Shown in pieces: positions 1-14,170 of a stretch of DNA of 64,000 nucleotides. The notes below the pieces were generated by a model. The model was not told the DNA's origin and made no database searches. It saw only the letters and a list, made by a program, of their open reading frames with translations. The DNA is from Ochotona curzoniae (Eukaryota > Chordata > Mammalia > Lagomorpha > Ochotonidae): the NCBI RefSeq assembly GCF_017591425.1, contig NW_024464918.1, positions 24,456,001 to 24,520,000 of the forward strand, written 5' to 3'. Both the position numbers and the translations under genes were made by a program. Position 1 is the first letter of the stretch. The number at the start of each line of letters is the position of its first letter.

Positions 1-1611
1 TCTTGAACAATCCTGCAGTCCAGGCCCTCTGCCTGGTTCCCTTCCCATTTCCAACCCTGCCTCCCTCTCTCTCCATCCCCTCATTTTCCAAAGCTCTCTC
101 TGCCTCTGCTGTAAATTAGAGACATTGTGCAGCAAGTAAAATTATATATGTGGAATCTCAATGATCAGAGGAGGTTAATTCTCCTAACAGAGCAGATCCA
201 AAAGAAACTTCTAGATACATACACATACTCCACTGCAGCTATCTTTTGTAGGTGTCCAGCACCTTTTCAGCACAGGATCCATTCTGTTTTCAGTTTTACT
301 GCCTATTTTCTACATCTCTCCCCTCCCCCTTTAAAAAAAAAAAATTTCCTGTTACTGAGCATCTGAAAGTAGGAAGTCCTAAACTACATCAGCAGGCTTT
401 TATATAAATAGGTACAATGGCGCAATTGGCAAAGTCAAAAATATTCACCCTGTCCCATCTGAACTAACCCTGGCTAGCATTTTGAGAAAGCTCTCAGGCA
501 AAGAATTCTGTCCTCAATCTATACCAACAAGGAGCCATCAGCTAAACGCTCTACTGCCCAACATGTAGAAAATAACAGTTCTGAAGCAGCAAGGCTGATA
601 ACCAAGGACAAATCTTTTATTTTTCTGTGGAAGGTCCTTTCAAAGGCAGTGATGATTTATGATCTTACAGAGTATACAATGCCCTAATAACATATGCACA
701 CATGCCTAGCACCATTTCCTATATCTGCTTTTACAAGGCAAAGCAGCCCTCATAATAATTTTGAAAAAGAGATGTGATTCATACCGGATGGCTGAAAAGA
801 GCATTCAAAACACAAAATCCATTTAGTACCAATTAGCCTTAGCACATTATTTATGTAATCTGTCACAATGGTAGATAGTAGAGAGAACATTCTTCTCTTT
901 CCTCTGGAACAGTTTATCAATCACCCTTGATCCTGACAAGCCCTTAGGAGGAGAACATTTATCAGAGTATATTAGAAGACTCTAAAAATAAAAATCCGAA
1001 CTAGCGTTTACAAAGCAAATGCAAGCTGACCGTAGAGACTTGAGAAAGGGCTGTCCATTCTCCAAGTCACTTGGGGCAGCAGGAGAAGTCAAGCTTTCAG
1101 AAATCACTGGGAATGTTCTGGAGAAGAGGGAAGAATTCTTGGGGGGGGGGGGAGGGGGTCCTTGAAACTTACAATGTGCAGAGATGAGGGTGTCATTAAG
1201 CCCAGTGATTAACACCAAGCTTCCAACTAGCATCATGAAATGTATCGATGATTTGGCAGTCTTTCAAATTTGCAAATGCCACAGAATTCATGTTACTCAG
1301 TGGAGTCAAACAAATAATAAAAGTTTTGCATGAGAAATGATAATACTTGCACAACATCGTACTATCTTAAAAATGGAAGAACAGCATTTCATTGTTGGAG
1401 CAGTAATCAAGACATTTCTGACTGAATTTACTTCCCTCCTGGAAAAGTCACTTAACTTCTTCCACTTTTGTGAAAACAGTTTTTGGAATCAGGTATGGGC
1501 TACAGCGGCCAGAAAGCGAAGTTTCTCAATATTAGCAGCAAATTAGAATTACATAGGAAACTATAAAAAAGAATTACAAAACAGTACACCAAGCTAAGAA
1601 TACAATGTTCC
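1..1611. other. Intergenic, nothing recognised
   Basis: Only a G run (1141-1151), an A run (332-343) and unique AT-rich sequence. Short frames lack any support. Confidence 0.55.
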
Positions 1612-1940
1612 TGGATGGGTGTCAGGCATTGTGCCACAGCTGGCTACATTACCCCCTGCAAAGCCAGCATCCCACATGAAGTGACAGTTTGGGTCCCTGA
1701 CATTCCATTTCCAATCAGGCTCCGGGCTAAGAAGTTTGGCAAAGCAGAGGATAATCCAAGTTACTATGTGGGAGATTCAGATGAAACACTAGGCTCCTGG
1801 CTTCAGCCTGGCCTGGTCCAGGCCATAGTAGCTATTTGAGGTGAGACCCAGTAGATAAGAGCTGGTGGTCTCTCTCTCTCCTGTCCCCTCCCTCCCTCTC
1901 TCTCTGTCACTTTTGTTCTGCCTTTCAAACAATACTTAAA
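1612..1940 (+). mobile_element. Old C-SINE
   Basis: Diverged full-length copy: gccagcatcccacatgaag, ccaggctcctggcttcagcc and a CT-rich 3' part (1870-1905) before ttctgcctttcaaa. An open frame of 74 codons over it is SINE, not a gene. Confidence 0.78.
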
Positions 1941-4900
1941 AATAACACTCTTTAATGATGGGATTCAAACATCCATTTTTGCTGTTAAACATCAAGTGAT
2001 TCCAACATGTCTCAGGAAACAGTGAAATATGAAACAAGTTCCATATTGGGAGGTTTTAACAGCTGCAACATTCAGGTCTCACTCAGTATCAACTCAGTTT
2101 CTGAGGATGAAACCAAACATCAACACTTTGTAAAACCTCCCATGCATGCCTTTAAGGAGCCAATTCAGTGGACTAGTGGTCTAGATCACTGAATCAAACT
2201 TTAATGTGTATTCAGACAATTTGAGAGATCTTACAAAAACACACATTCCTATTAAATGATGAGCTGACTAAATATGATTCCTGGTGTGCTGCATCCTTTA
2301 CTATCTGTCAGGTGACAGAACCATTGTCGCTGAATATTTGAATTGCGTTTGAAGTTGTGGAAGGAATTCCTAGGGGATCAAATGCAAACTCCTTATGTAG
2401 GCATTCAAAGAACTCCACATTCATGAGAAACATCTCATGTGTTGCTTTTAGCAATCTAGGACCCGGAAACTATTTGAGGACATATCCTAAACCTCACAAC
2501 GTCCTATTTCGGTACTTTTCTACATCACTTCTCTTAGAAAATAGAGGAAATGGGGAAATGGAGGATGATTACAGCAAGCCAGGGTGATTTGAAATCATTA
2601 TGTTATAACTATTCATAACTCCTGCATAGATATGCCCATTGCCTGGAGAGAAACAGAAAAACATCATATGCTATAAAAGCAGTAACTATGTAACACATGG
2701 TCTTCAGACTTGGTTCTGAGGACTTCACTCTGTGCAGCCCCATTATACATGGCCTAAGTGTCAGATGGAAGTTAGAAGCCTGCCCCAACTTCACATATTT
2801 GCTTAACAATGGAAATGTGCATCAGACAATCCTTAAAACATGGAACCATAGCAAGAACTAGCTGAGAATATCCAGCTTTTCAAGACTGTTAGCAGATATT
2901 TCTTAGATCTAGCCTTTGTCCATCATTCTCTTTTTCTCTATCTTTTCTCTATCATATTTCCCATACTCTTAAGCCTTTTTTAAAATTCAGTTATATAAAA
3001 AGAACAGATTTCATTTACTTCATAGCTACAGTTCTAAGAAGGCAACCATCTTCCCTTCCTTCTCCAAACTTCCTCCTACTATATTTCTCTTTGTTCTACA
3101 TCTAGTATGTTAGTTTCCCAAATTGGCAATCCATCCCCAGTCACTTTACTTCATTCACTCATCCAAATTGAAATACAGATAATATTAGTAAAATACAGCA
3201 TGATTATGCCACAATTAAAATCATTAGTAGTCTCAATGGTCAACAAAAGATCTATTTTGGATGACTTCATTCAAAGAGGACCCCACAAGCTTATTCCAAG
3301 AAAGAATGGGATGTTGAGCTTCTAATGCACAGATTCACTAATGTGTTAAAATTACACCACTAAGAGGCTTAAAATCTGCAATATCCTGGCAGCAATAAGC
3401 ACATCAAACATCTAGATCCTGGCGTCTAATACCATTTACCAGTAAAAGGAATCAACTATCCTTGCACAAGTGGCCACCTATCATTCCTAGGCTTGGGAAA
3501 CACATGATCATCCTGATCATCCTAAAGCAACTATTAGAATGTAAAAATAATAACTCAAAAAACAAAAAAAAAATCAAAGATATTTAAGTTCCTAACTGAA
3601 AAAGCTACATGACCTAAGGTAGATAAGTGAACAACAAAATAAAGTATGGGTGTAGTACTAGATTGTAATACCCTGTGAGAGTGTGGGTTTGTATCCCACA
3701 TTGATATAAAAGAATAAATTGATTCATAGTTACAGATGGGCAAAAGATAAATCACAGACTATTACTCAGTTACTTGGACTGATCAAGGAGCAAATGAAAA
3801 CAAAACACAAATGGAAGTAGAACAGGAAATTGACTCCCTTGTATAGAACCCTCTCCATAGAAAACAGATTTTATTAATAAGGATGAAATTAATATCAAAT
3901 CAAAGATTATGCAAGGAAGGGGAAAAGATCAAATAAAAATATAACTCCAAACTGATGCTTCTTCTGGTCTGGTAGACACAGGGACAAAGAACCACAGTTC
4001 AAGGAGAGTGGGCTGGGCCATTAGTTCTCTGGAAAATTTAGAAACATTCATTCTAGTGGAAGGGTTTGCATCTATTACCTTTGCACAGTTTCACAGATTA
4101 CCTGGACACAGAGTATTTCCATTGCTTAGCTGAGGAGACTCAGACACAGGAAGGTTAAGTGCTTTGCTAAGGTCTCCCTGTATCCCTTAACAAGAATTTC
4201 AGCCAACTACTGTCATAATGAATTTGTCCTGGGTCCTTATTTCAGCGATGAAATGTAAATGTTATAAAGTCTCCCATCTCTATCTCCAAGGATTTATTAG
4301 AGAGTATGGAAGCTGCCAAACTGTGTGGACCAAATGACATTGGGTATAATATATGAGTTATGCCAACTTGATTTTTTGCTGGAGTTCAGCAATTCATAAC
4401 AACACGGATAAATGAAACCATTATTGTCCAACAATACAATGCCAACACTCAAGATGTTGACCTACCCACTAAACCAAAATTCTCAATGTTTCCTGCATCA
4501 CTTCTCAAACGCAAGCATTAATTATACTATCATCTTTACTATCTAACATCTTTATCACAGGTTGCCAGGCCTTCCTACTCACATGGGTACAACCCAAGAT
4601 CCACTTTTTGCAGTGGCCTGGCCGGGGCGTGTGGGGGGTGCAGGAAGTGGAAAGTACAAGGAGTGGGTAGACGAGAAGCCCACTGTGTAATGATGAAGCA
4701 CTATCCTCTATCATGCTTCACCACAGAACAGTGTCTCATAGCCAAAGCACCCCTGTGGATCTCCAGAAAGTATAGATCTAAAACTTAAAGAGATTATGCC
4801 AAGGAAAGGGGTTCATGCAATTTCAGTCATCGTCCTTTAAAATTCTTCAGGCTAACTTGTAATCTAGTTCAACACGTTTATAAACGAGAACAAAAAAACC

Positions 4901-7056
4901 ATAGAACTCCCTAAGACACCCATAGTTACTGTGGGACAGAGCCCTGAGTTCGACAGTTAAGAGCCATCTGTTCTGTGGGAGGAAAGGTGAAGGCGGAGGG
5001 TGGACAGGGAGGTCACAGAGCCTGTGGAGCTGCACCATGATAGATAAAAATTGTTTAAAATCATCTGTTCTGCCTCAAGTCATTCACTTTTCTCTAAGTT
5101 ACAATGTTTTCACCTTCACTGCTTTCATTGTTGTCTATATTCTCTCTTTATCCTCACCACCAAGATTAGTAAGAATTTTAATCAAGTTTATATTCTGTGC
5201 AAGGAGCTGTTCTAAGTTGCCTACACATATGTTCTTCAGTCTTTAAAAAAAAAATCTTTGGGCTGGTACTCTTACTATTCACCCCATTTAACAAAAGTAG
5301 AAATTCAGACTACCACCAGAAAATGACAGGTCTCTGAAACAAGCTCAATTCTGAGTCCAAGCTCCACCCACCAGCTTAATGTGCCTTCTTAGACCAGGAG
5401 AAAATGTGTCTTTTCTGTTCTCCACATAGATTTCATTAAGTCACACTCCTTCTCAGGGCCTAACATTAACAACAAAATATAAACCTATGAGAAAGGTTTT
5501 GCCTTTTTTAATTGCTGTACTTCGATGGTATAAAAAAATGCCTGGCATAAGATTTGCAACTGAGAAAAATACAGACTATAGTGGAAAATCTGGAGATCTG
5601 AAGTAAAGCAAAGTTTTCACACTTATGGAGGCAGTATAGTGGTAGTTCCTGCTGCACCAATGAGAAAACCTAAGGAAAACTTCAGAAAAGAGATGACAGG
5701 CTCTTAATGTCTAATGCCTTTTAACAGAAATCTCGCATTGCTGTGTCTCTGTCTTTTGCCTAGGAAATCACATTCATACACTTTAATAGAACTTTGATAA
5801 AGTGTAACTTTCTCATTCACTGGACACAACCTATGTGGGGATATTTGAAATACATATTTAGACACTGGTTTCACAAGAACGTTCAGAAAAGTCATCAATG
5901 TAATCTGTCCAAATGCAGATGGCACATCAGTGCATTGACTATAATGTGCAAAGAGTCTCATTGTAACCAAGAGTGCACAAGTACATTCTTGGGAAACACA
6001 AGCATCTTTTCAGAGGAAATAAAAGTAACAAAAGCAGTCTCTGTGGTTTGTGACATGCCTCTACTACTGAGTGCCTCAGAGAGGAGGTTCCTTTCTCATA
6101 CTCCTCAAAATGACGCAGCATGTGTCAGCTGGAGTTCTCAGCAGATGGGGGTAGGGGTTTCTAACTCATGATTCCAACAAATGAAAAAGCAGTTTCAGTG
6201 TATATGACAAGTCCAATATCCTATAAGGAGGGGAAAGGAAGCTAAAGTTTGCCTAGTGACCTTTTTTTAATTGCCAACCTCATCTGCCTTCTCTTCCCTT
6301 TTGCATTCCTCTTGGCACTAGCACAGCAGACCTGGATATCAGCGTCCCCGTGGCTGGAGCTGGCACGACATCTGACTGGTAATGCAGGCTGCACAGCACC
6401 AGGCAGTTTGTCTACTCCCAACAGATGTTACAACAGGCAGTCCAGACTTACAATCCTTTTCTTGGCAGCTTTTCTGCTTTCCCTTCTGAATTCTGATGTT
6501 TCCTCACGGTACACAGTGGTAGTCTGAAGGACAGATGTGCAGGGGTATTTTTCTAAGCTAATTCTCTATTACTGTTTGCTGATTAAATCCTAGCTTGTTC
6601 ACTCTACTGGCTTTGCACTGAACCAACAGAGCAGGGCTTATTCAAAACTATCGTGATGATTAGAAATGATGTGCTTGCTTTCCACGAAAAAGGAAAAAAC
6701 ATGTCATTTCATGGTGAAATCTGGTTTGCTGGAACATACAAGAAGCGGTAAAGGATTTTTCTATGGGTGAAAACGTTACAACTGACCAGATTTACTTTTA
6801 AATGTATTTTCAGTGCCCAGAAAACATCCCAGACATGATTTGTAAATAAATACACCAAGCAGAATTTTATCAAATATTAAAATTCTATTCTTTCAGTGTC
6901 TCTTTCTCAGTCATTTGTTAAATTCACAGGATCAAAAATGCCAATCAACAATCTCTCTGGGCTGTGTACAGTGTGAGTCACATCTATGGATGCTTCCTGA
7001 CCACCCACAAGCATTTCCATTGACACACATAAAAAATTAGATGTCAATAAGCCGTA
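1941..7056. other. Intergenic, one MIR, otherwise nothing recognised
   Basis: Unique, mostly AT-rich DNA around the MIR at 4065. The 125-codon frame at 5794-6171 has Cys/His-rich low-order sequence without a domain I know and no splice or promoter context, so I treat it as chance. Confidence 0.5.
4065..4200 (+). mobile_element. MIR SINE
   Basis: gctgaggagactcagacaca then ggaaggttaagtgctttgct is the MIR core and 3' part. Confidence 0.7.
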
Positions 7057-7366
7057 TCTGGGTACTAGCATAGTAGTACAGCAGGCTAGACTTTTGTCTA
7101 CATCAGCATCCCATAAGGGCACTGGTTTATGTTAGGTTGCTCCAGTTCCAATCCAACTGCCTGCTAATGGGCTGGGAAAGGCAGTTAAGACTGGCCCAGG
7201 TCTTTAAGCACCTGCACCCACATGGGAGACACTTAAGAAGGCTTTAGCCTGACCCAGTCCTGGCTGCTGCAGCCATTGAGGGAATGTAACAGCAGATGGA
7301 AGATTTCTCTCTCCTTTTCTGCCATTCAAGTAAACATACTAAAAAAAAAAAAAAAAAAAAAAAAAG
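7057..7366 (+). mobile_element. Old C-SINE with long A tail
   Basis: Head (tgggtactagcatagtag), catcccataagggcactgg, cacccacatgggagac and cattcaagtaaac are recognisable. The A tail (7340-7365) is 26 bases long. Confidence 0.8.
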
Positions 7367-8487
7367 GAAGCAATACTTTTGCAAGTTCACTAGCTAATCA
7401 TGGATATTTCAACTGCAATGCACAAGATTCGGAAGGTTTTCCGAATGGATGAGCATGGACAGGGTGAGCTAGTGGAAGGTTTGCCTGCACTTTGCCTCTC
7501 AGGGCCTCTGCGCCCTTCTGCTGCCAGGGTAGACTTGATCCTCCCTGCATGAATCCTGCACTTCCTTTCGTAGCTGATTTCCTTCTGTCTTCCCTACCCT
7601 GCTGCCAAAGTATGGGTGGATTTGTCTAATGCATATTCATCTGTAGCTGCTTCTTGCATATACACAGAAATGAGCATATCACAGGTGTCCTCAAACTGCT
7701 CTTCTCTCAGTCAGATCCAGTTTTTAGCTGCCTCCCGTATTATGATGATTTCAGTGCAGCTAAGTGTAATTTTAGTATTTAAAGAGACGTATTTTTTAAA
7801 CAACATACCCCCTAAATGTAAGCCATCTAACTATTTCATTTGGTACTCTACCAAAGAAACAATAATCTTCCAAACCTGTAGAAAAATCACACTATGCTGA
7901 ACGTAACAGAAGCAACATGCTACTCTCCAAAGTGGCGCCTTTGCATGGCATTTCCAAGGGTAAGTCTGACTGCCGTAACAGTAGCTGCCCTTGACATTGG
8001 CTTCCAAACACACAACTCTGTCAAGCATCTTTGAAGCACTCTAAACCCTCTGGACGCTGCCACATTCATGGTATCACCCTCCCTTCCAGGTTACACCTTC
8101 ACCTCACTGCACAGTTTCTCAATTTCATATTCTGAGGAAGAATCTCATTTACTTGCCTCATTTTTCATTTAAGAAAAAGGCATGGTTTAGTGAAAAGTGT
8201 CTAGGCTGCCTCTCCAAGGATCAGGTGTTCATCACCAACCAATTTCTTGCGGGGTTTCAGATGAAAAGTATACAAAGTGCCATTTTCTACAAAAAACTAA
8301 TGTAAAATGTATGTGTGATATCAACCAAAATGCTCCCACCTTTAGAAGCTGATAGAATGTCACATGAAGTAGCAATGAAATTATCCTTAAAGGAAGGTGA
8401 ATGTTTTGTTTCCTAAGAAGGTAAGCTGCTTAATCATTATGTTCAATGAATCTATGCCACCAACCTCTATTTTTAAAAACAGAGCTC

Positions 8488-8814
8488 GGGCCCCGCGCGG
8501 TGGCGCAAGTGGTTAAGGTCCTCACCTTGCACGCCCGGAATCCCATATGGGTGCCAGTTCTATCCCAGCAGCCCCGCTTCCCTTCCAGCTCCCTGCCTGT
8601 GGCCCGGGAAAGCAGTCAAGGACGGCCCAAAGCTTTGGGACCCTGCACCTGCATGGGAGACCCGGAAGAGGCTCCTGGCTTCGGATCGGCATAGCATCAG
8701 CTGTTGTGCTCACTTGGGAGTGAATCATTGGACGGAGGATCTTCCTCTCTGTCTCTCCTCTCTGTATATCCGTCTTTCCAATAAAAAATAGTAAAAATAA
8801 ATCTTTATAAAAAA
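8488..8814 (+). mobile_element. Young C-SINE, full length
   Basis: tRNA-related head starting gggccccgcgcggtgg, body, A-rich tail after aataaa-like motifs. Flanked by agagctc (8481-8487 and 8823-8829). The GTGGCGCAAGTGGTTAAG head and GGATCGGCATAG body are shared only with the copy at 28945, so the two belong to one subfamily. Confidence 0.93.
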
Positions 8815-9734
8815 AAAGAGAGAGAGCTCAAGGGAAGAATAAAATGATTCTTGCGTTTACATGCAAATAAATTTATGAAATAACTACTTAACTGGCAAGT
8901 CAGCACTAAACGTCATAGGAGACATACAAGGTATTAGACATGGAACATTCCCACCAGTTTTCAAAATTCTCACAAATGAACATGGGTGCACTAGAGAGAG
9001 ACTCGAACTAATGCATCTATAAACAGAAATTTGGATCAGAGGTTTTCAGAAATTAGGGCTAAAAAGTTACGACTTTTTATTGAAAGAATATGTGAAGAAC
9101 ACTTGAGCTACATTTTGAAGTAGACCTCATAGTTAAGAAGGTGAGGAAGGAGCCACTAGGCTAAGGCAGTACTGAAAGCACTTCATCCTGGGCTGGGTGA
9201 AACAGAATGAATAAAATGACCTGGAGTAGAAAGGGTTCAAACTTTTGAGGGTGAAAAATTATGGTGTATATGTTTTATTCAACAAGTAGAAGGGAGTTCA
9301 GAGCAGGAAACCAGTGAGTGGGGTTAGACTGTGCTCCACTGGGATAAATCAAGAAGGCAGACAGGCTAAAATAATAGAATGTGACAGTGAGCAAACAAGA
9401 ATCTACAGCAAACTTACTTCTAAGGAATTTTCCCAACATAAACATAAAGTTAACTATACAAAAATATTGTTAGCAAAATTACTGGCAAAATTTTAAATAA
9501 AAAGTAAACCTGTACAATAGAATACTATAAACCAATTTTAAACAGATACTCTGAGTTAATAATGAATATCTAACAAATTCACAAGAACAAAGGAATTCAC
9601 AAAAAATGAATGTTTTCAGTTTTTATTTTAAAAACAATACCTTTTCTAGACTGAAGATAGAGTTTGAATTTAGGGAGTTACACAGGCAGGGATAGAATTC
9701 TGGTTTGATCATTAGAAATAACAAGAATGATAAG

Positions 9735-11343
9735 CCTTCCTTCGGCCACAGCGGTGCCTAATATCCTCCCTACATGGCTTCAGGGGGCCTGGGGAGCCAG
9801 CAGAGCAGGCGGGCCTGGAAATATCCCACTTTGTTTGGGTCCCAGATGAGCAAGCTGATTGGGGGGGCTGTTAGGACCCCAGGCTGGCATGCTGGCATGG
9901 TGTGCTGGTGGACTGGGCTTGTGGACTTGTTAACATGCTGGAGTGCCAGCTAAGTGCAGGGTTGGAGTCCTAGACCAGGACTAGTGCTGGAGGACTGGCT
10001 CTGGGATCCCAGGTAGGTGGGTAGGGCTCAAGGCCAGCATGCCACCCCACAAGAAAACCAGGCTAGGGAACCCATGTACTCATAGGCACAAGGGCTGTCG
10101 ATTGGTCAGGGCAAGGGGTATAGGGTATGTGGGAAGGGAGACCCCTGAAGGAGTGCCTTACAGGTAAGGAATGACTTCTGGGGGACATCTTCCAACAAGG
10201 CCGATGTGCTTACAGTTAAGCAAAGGGGCTGAAGCTGAGTGGTTTGAAGGAAGGAAGCTAGAAGACCTTTCTAGATCAGACTGATGCACCTGCTGACATA
10301 GGAGACCTGAGCTGAGTTAGTTAGCACTGACTACCACTAACCATCACCCACTGGCACACACTAAAGTTAGGGCTGGGGGCCTACCTGGAAGGTATCTGCC
10401 AGTGAGTGTCAGAATAGAGGATGGGTAATGTTAGGCTGGGCTGTGACACAGATCAGAATGTGAAAGAACCAGGTCTGGGGACAGATTCTATGGGGGATAT
10501 ATGTGCTCAACCTTGTGGAACTACAGTATCTGCTGGTTTGCCAGGGTGGGTGAAGGGCTAAGCAAGGTATGACCATGGAACCGCATGACACTTATACATA
10601 CTGGTGTTGGGAACAGATCAGGCTGGTACAGGCTGCAGCACCTGTAAGCACACCCAGTAATAGGGTGTGAGGTAGGTTGGGCTGCAACATCCACCAGTAC
10701 ACACAAAGGCCAAGACAATGGAAGCAGACTGTGCTGGGAGAGGGCATAGCACCCTATGGTACACTTGAAATCTGGGTCTGGGAGCGGGCCTGGTAGGGAA
10801 ACTTAGAGAACTCCTCTGGCAGGCTCTAGCTCTGCTGGTGAGCACATGAGTCAGTGTTGGGTGTTGGTCAGGCTGGGCAAGGTGGATCCACTTGTCAGCA
10901 AGTGTGGACTGGTTGGGAGGGGAGATGGGGGATTCAACCAGACAGGGCCAGGCCAAAGCTTAGCACCCTGGGATGTATAGGAGCCAGGATGGAATGCGGG
11001 CCAAACTCTCCCACCCAAGTATCTGGGTAAATGGAGACTCTAAGGTGGACTATATGACCCAATGGACCTTGGAAGGATTGCCTCATCTTGAAGCAATGAA
11101 ATCAACAACACTTCAGAACTATCAAAACCACTCGAGCAGTACCCTTGGGGAATGCTCCACATCACGGATCCTGGGATGACCTTGGATGGCCATTCCCCCA
11201 TTCCTGGGTACTGACAGGGTTAAGATGCTGAGTGTGGCTTTTCCCCTTCCCTCCTCATCCTTTCCCACCCTAATCAGTGATCCACATGGACATATATCCT
11301 TATCAACTATGTAAACATCAAAAATAACATTTTTAAAAATAAA
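9735..11343 (+). mobile_element. 1.6-kb G-rich retrotransposed insert, probably 5'-truncated lagomorph L1 3' end
   Basis: The insert is flanked by an imperfect 15-base direct repeat: aacaagaatgataag at 9720-9734 and aacaagaatagtaag at 11344-11358. It ends in an A-rich tail (taaaaataaaaac). These are hallmarks of L1-driven insertion on the plus strand. The body is G-rich on this strand, with degenerate internal repeats of motifs such as gggctgggcaaggt and ggtgagcacatg, and has no coding frame of note on the plus strand. A long L1 3' UTR that lost its ORFs by 5' truncation is the simplest reading. A composite non-autonomous element is the alternative. I cannot name the family. Confidence 0.65.
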
Positions 11344-11358
11344 AACAAGAATAGTAAG

Positions 11359-13026
11359 AGGTATACACAGAGGTTATCTGAGAAAGTTGATATCATGTGC
11401 CTATCATACTGCTAGCACATAGTAGTTGTTCTATTAAAATATGTTACGCTGTGACTATATCATGCATATGGATATATAAGTAAATACAGATATACATGAA
11501 TACACATAGGTTTACACCAACAAGGAACAATAAAATCCAGAAAGTTCATCTGCCTATGGTCAAGATGGAGTTAACAGTTTCACTGGGAGTCCATCTTTGA
11601 TCTGGAAGCAGAGATGCATACTACATTGTATCCTCACATCTGGATATAAAAGTCTCCATTACACAATTATTATACATCCCTTTAAGTGAAAAGGCACAAT
11701 ACAAAATCAACAACAGGAAGAAAAATAGAATTTCCAACACTATGAAGTTAAATAAGATGCTACTGGATATGATAGCCCTTCAGAAATAAAACCCTTAAAT
11801 GATTTTAAAAAATCATTGATCATAATTACAACAATTACAAGTTGAATTAAATGTTTAAATCTCACAATATGTACTTTTGTTTGATTTTGTGGAAGAGAAA
11901 TACCACAGAACCTTGGTTTTTGTCCAGCCTGGGGTCTAACAACAATTCCAGGCTTACAGCTTCATAACTCATAGGCATCTCACAACCAACCAGCCACTTT
12001 TCAGACCTGTTTACATCAGTCCCTCCACTGTTTCACTCCAGCAACTGAAATGCCTAGCTCCACACTAGCACAGCTATGTCAGTGCCTTTTCTCTGATCTT
12101 TTCTAGAACTTCTGTTCCCCATACTACCCAAAATTATGTAAAGTATACTTCCTATGCTCTTTAATGGTGATCTGTGTTCCTCTTTAACTGCCAACTGGAT
12201 TACCAAGTGGTGAAGTCAGGATTCTGTTACTATGGTTGCACTCCAGATCCACCATGTGTGTTAGGTATCATGCTAACCACTTAAGGCAATATTAAGACTA
12301 GCTTGTTAGAATTGTTCCTGTCTCACTGAGGAAAACCAAAAAGCATTTGTAAGAGATTTCTGTCATGAGTAGGTAGTTATACACGAAGTTTTATGCACAG
12401 TAGGGCAATGCGTTAGTAAATTAGGTACAATATGTGAGATGCCACTGGTGAACTGCTTCTTACTCCTGAACATTCTTGAAATTATATAAATGGAAATGCT
12501 CTACCCATAGGCTATATAACAGAAAAGATTCTATGTGTATAACCTAAGCAGCTTTTTATTTTAAATCCTACATCATGTCGGACATTATACTGTCTACTAA
12601 TTGTGGTGCATGGATCATCTCCTTGGGCTTTGCAGAAAACCCTGAGACTGCTGGAGCTTGATGAGTGTCAGTAGGAACGCATGGGGCACTCACCATTTGC
12701 AGAAGAGCTACACTCTCTACAATTCAGTCATTCCCACAATTGCCCAAGCTGATTTTTCTGACAACAGAGCATGTCTTACATTCCTTACCCTCTCCTCTTA
12801 GTTGGGTCTGAATTATATGGCTCAACTCATCTATGTTTTAGGAAAACACCCTGACAGACAACTGCATAGAGTTTTGGTAATTTTCTTTCTGAAATAATCA
12901 AAAATCAGAGACAGCAAACTGTTACTTCTTCCAGCAAGCACAAATATACAAGGGAAAACACACACACAAAGGCAACAAAAAGCATAGAAAAACACATATG
13001 TAAAATATTTTATTTTAAAAACTGTT
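11359..13026. other. Intergenic, nothing firm
   Basis: Unique sequence. A stretch near 12605-12680 (gtggtgcatggatcatctcc) faintly resembles the MER5 DNA transposon but is too short to call. Confidence 0.5.
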
Positions 13027-13316
13027 AGGGGTTGGCATAATGGCACAGGAGGTGGAGCTGCGAGGCCAGCATCCCACGTGGGTGCTGATTCTAGTACAGA
13101 ACATTCACTTCTGATCTGGTTCCATGCTGTTGGTCTGGAAAAGGTAGGAGAAGATGGCCCAAGTGTTTGGGCCCCTGGCACCCTGGTTGGTAACCCAAAT
13201 GAAGCTCCTGCTTCCATCTGGCTCAGCTGTGGCCATTCGAGCTATCTGGGTATGAATCAATAAATGGATCTCTTTCTCTCCAACTCTGGCTTTCAAGTAA
13301 ATAATTTTTTCTTAAT
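13027..13316 (+). mobile_element. Old C-SINE, full length
   Basis: Starts ggggttggcataatggcaca, continues catcccacgtgggtgctgat and aagatggcccaagtgtttgg, and ends cttTCAAGTAAATAA. Open frames over it are chance. Confidence 0.85.
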
Positions 13317-13685
13317 TGTTGAACCTTCATTCATTTCCCTAATGGTCAAGTCCAGTGTTAAATACCTCTGACCAGAAAAATCCCCATGGAAATTTAACGA
13401 GATAGAATTCATATATCCATGACATAAAGCCAGTCTGCGAGGACCTAGACCAGAGCAACTCATGTAAAGATGGATGTTCTAGGCTTTAAGATACAACTTG
13501 TAAGATCTGTCACTTGAACTTGTGTATTTGTAATCATCATAACTCTATTATTAAGGTTTTGGCCATTCACTAAGCATTAAGTGAGATGCTTAGAGTTCCA
13601 GAAAGTTAAAATACTCACAAAACCTTTTAAAAATGAGGGAGAAGTACAGGTACAACTTAACAAAATGATATTAAGAATATTTCCC

Positions 13686-13745
13686 ACTGGGTATTCAATA
13701 TAGTGGTTAAGATGTGGCTTGGGAGAGCTGTGTCCCATATTAGTT
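13686..13745 (+). mobile_element. SINE head fragment
   Basis: A short stretch resembles the tRNA-like head (atatagtggttaagatgtgg, then gtgtcccatatt). The body is absent. Confidence 0.5.
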
Positions 13746-14170
13746 TTTCTTTTTTATTATTATATTAGATGATGTTTACATAGTTGATCAGGGTGGGAAG
13801 GATCCAGTGTTAGGGAGAAGTGGGTGTGATCATTATTTCCAAACTTTCTTCTTCCCATTTCTGGGGTGAAGGAGAGATAAGGGGAGAAGCCATACCCAGC
13901 CTCCCAACCATCCCAGTCACTGAGGATGGAGAACAGTCACCAGCTTTGATAGGAACACAACCCAGGAACACAATGTGGTGCATGCTCCGAGGGTTCTGGT
14001 TCTGCCCAAGTGCATTCAATAGCTCTGAAATGCTGTTGCTCTCACCAACCTATGTGTGTCCCCTATTATTAGAATGCCTTCATTCTAGGCCTAGCTACAT
14101 TTTCAATTACAGTTCTTGAAAGTGTTCCATTTTGGAGGAGACAGATGATACTTCAAGGACTTGAAACTCT

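Noticed and set aside
3640..3720. tRNA-derived SINE head
   Set aside because: A few matching words (tgggtgtagtactagattgt, gtatcccacat) but no body or tail.
5794..6171. 125-codon open frame
   Set aside because: No recognisable domain, no repeat of codon pattern expected for genes, and an overlapping frame on the other strand is equally long.
10618..10956. 112-codon minus-strand frame in the G-rich insert
   Set aside because: Antisense to the inferred insertion direction, Pro/Ser/Cys-rich low-order sequence typical of a G-rich strand read backward.
12590..12690. MER5-type DNA transposon
   Set aside because: Only a short, weak similarity; below what I can support by eye.
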